A stretch of DNA of 46,112 nucleotides from Oxalobacteraceae bacterium. GTDB taxonomy: Bacteria > Pseudomonadota > Gammaproteobacteria > Burkholderiales > Burkholderiaceae_D. Every line of letters starts with the position of its first letter. Within the stretch, counting starts at the first letter, position 1. Below are positions 45,936 to 46,112 of the stretch, piece after piece. The stretch covers positions 1 through 46,112 of the forward strand of contig JAUYNR010000009.1 in NCBI GenBank assembly GCA_030698225.1. The letters run 5' to 3'. The notes under the pieces were generated by a model. It ran no database searches. It was not told where the DNA came from and saw only the letters and a list, made by a program, of their open reading frames with translations. The translations under genes were made by a program, and so were the position numbers.

Positions 45936-46112
45936 ATGCAAACACCAGCAGCAACCTGCGACAGCGGCGCACAGCAGCGCCCGGTCGAAGCACTCGACAG
46001 CGTCGTGATCCGCTTCGTCGGCGATTCCGGCGACGGCATGCAACTGACCGGCAACGGCTTTTCGATGGCGGTCGCCAAGGCCGGCCACGATTTCGCCACC
46101 CATCCGGATTAC
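45936..46112 (+). CDS. korA: 2-oxoglutarate:ferredoxin oxidoreductase alpha subunit, 5' part
   Basis: The first 59 codons of a gene that runs off the window. The ATG at 45936 follows AGGATGAGGG. The sequence VVIRFVGDSGDGMQLTGNGF followed by AKAGHDFATHPDY is the N-terminal gamma-type domain of KorA-like alpha subunits (SDGxQLTG and FPDYPA motifs). KorAB makes succinyl-CoA from 2-oxoglutarate and supplies reduced ferredoxin, the electron donor for benzoyl-CoA reductase in Thauera. It is divergent from the pad operon. Pyruvate-type relatives cannot be excluded from this fragment. Confidence 0.85.
   Translation, partial: MQTPAATCDSGAQQRPVEALDSVVIRFVGDSGDGMQLTGNGFSMAVAKAGHDFATHPDY

Overview
The window reads as a chromosomal catabolic region of a facultatively anaerobic betaproteobacterium. 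A Burkholderiales member, possibly Oxalobacteraceae, fits best: there is a Burkholderia-type porin, abundant hairpin repeats of betaproteobacterial style, GC-rich genes and AT-rich promoters. The genus is an inference. The theme is breakdown of aromatic acids, phenylpropanoids and aromatic amino acids to CoA thioesters, using enzymes typical of anaerobic degraders such as Aromatoleum, Azoarcus and Thauera. No tRNA, rRNA, CRISPR array or intact insertion sequence was found.

Layout. 1-2.7 kb: repeat-containing DNA, a broken paaX (phenylacetyl-CoA-responsive repressor) and a porin. 2.9-11 kb, minus strand: a tight operon of substrate-binding protein, feruloyl-CoA-synthetase-like ligase, enoyl-CoA hydratase, thiolase, SDR dehydrogenase, hotdog thioesterase and acyl-CoA dehydrogenase. 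This is a complete set for beta-oxidation of a phenylpropanoid or hydroxycinnamate side chain. 11.2-14.8 kb, plus strand: the divergent permease and ATPase genes of the same HAAT-type ABC transporter, with LivM and LivG fused in one protein. 15-15.9 kb: a regulator of the BoxR/BzdR type (XRE helix-turn-helix plus shikimate-kinase-like domain). 16.3-20.5 kb: a fused 1205-residue indolepyruvate ferredoxin oxidoreductase divergent from an Lrp/AsnC regulator. 20.5-21.2 kb: a repeat-rich gap. 21.2-26.1 kb: a second ABC transporter paralogous to the first, again with a LivM-LivG fusion.

26.3-31.4 kb: a third, conventional five-gene HAAT transporter plus a second hotdog thioesterase, divergent from a MarR regulator (31.8-32.3 kb). 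32.4-34.3 kb: a haem-copper-oxidase/NnrS-like membrane protein and a hemerythrin, probably for NO or O2 handling. 34.5-38.2 kb: two-gene iorBA. 38.5-45.6 kb: a pad operon with all five subunits of phenylglyoxylate:NAD oxidoreductase (padEFGHI), preceded by padC and padD (iron-sulfur and membrane subunits of phenylacetyl-CoA:acceptor oxidoreductase) and headed by an FlK-like thioesterase. The molybdopterin subunit padB is absent from the window. At the right edge, divergent korA (2-oxoglutarate:ferredoxin oxidoreductase alpha) begins and runs off the end.

Inferred joint function: the three transporters import aromatic acids or amino acids. The ligase operon shortens C6-C3 side chains to aroyl-CoA. 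The two Ior enzymes turn arylpyruvates into arylacetyl-CoA. PadCD (with an unseen PadB), the FlK-like thioesterase and PadEFGHI carry phenylacetyl-CoA through phenylglyoxylate to benzoyl-CoA. KorA, the Ior enzymes and Pad would supply low-potential electrons for ring reduction. The most notable observations are the orphan padCD with an FlK-like thioesterase, a three-hairpin repeat family with compensatory arm changes, a hairpin repeat lying in frame before padF, the two LivM-LivG fusions, and several paired AT-rich operator candidates.
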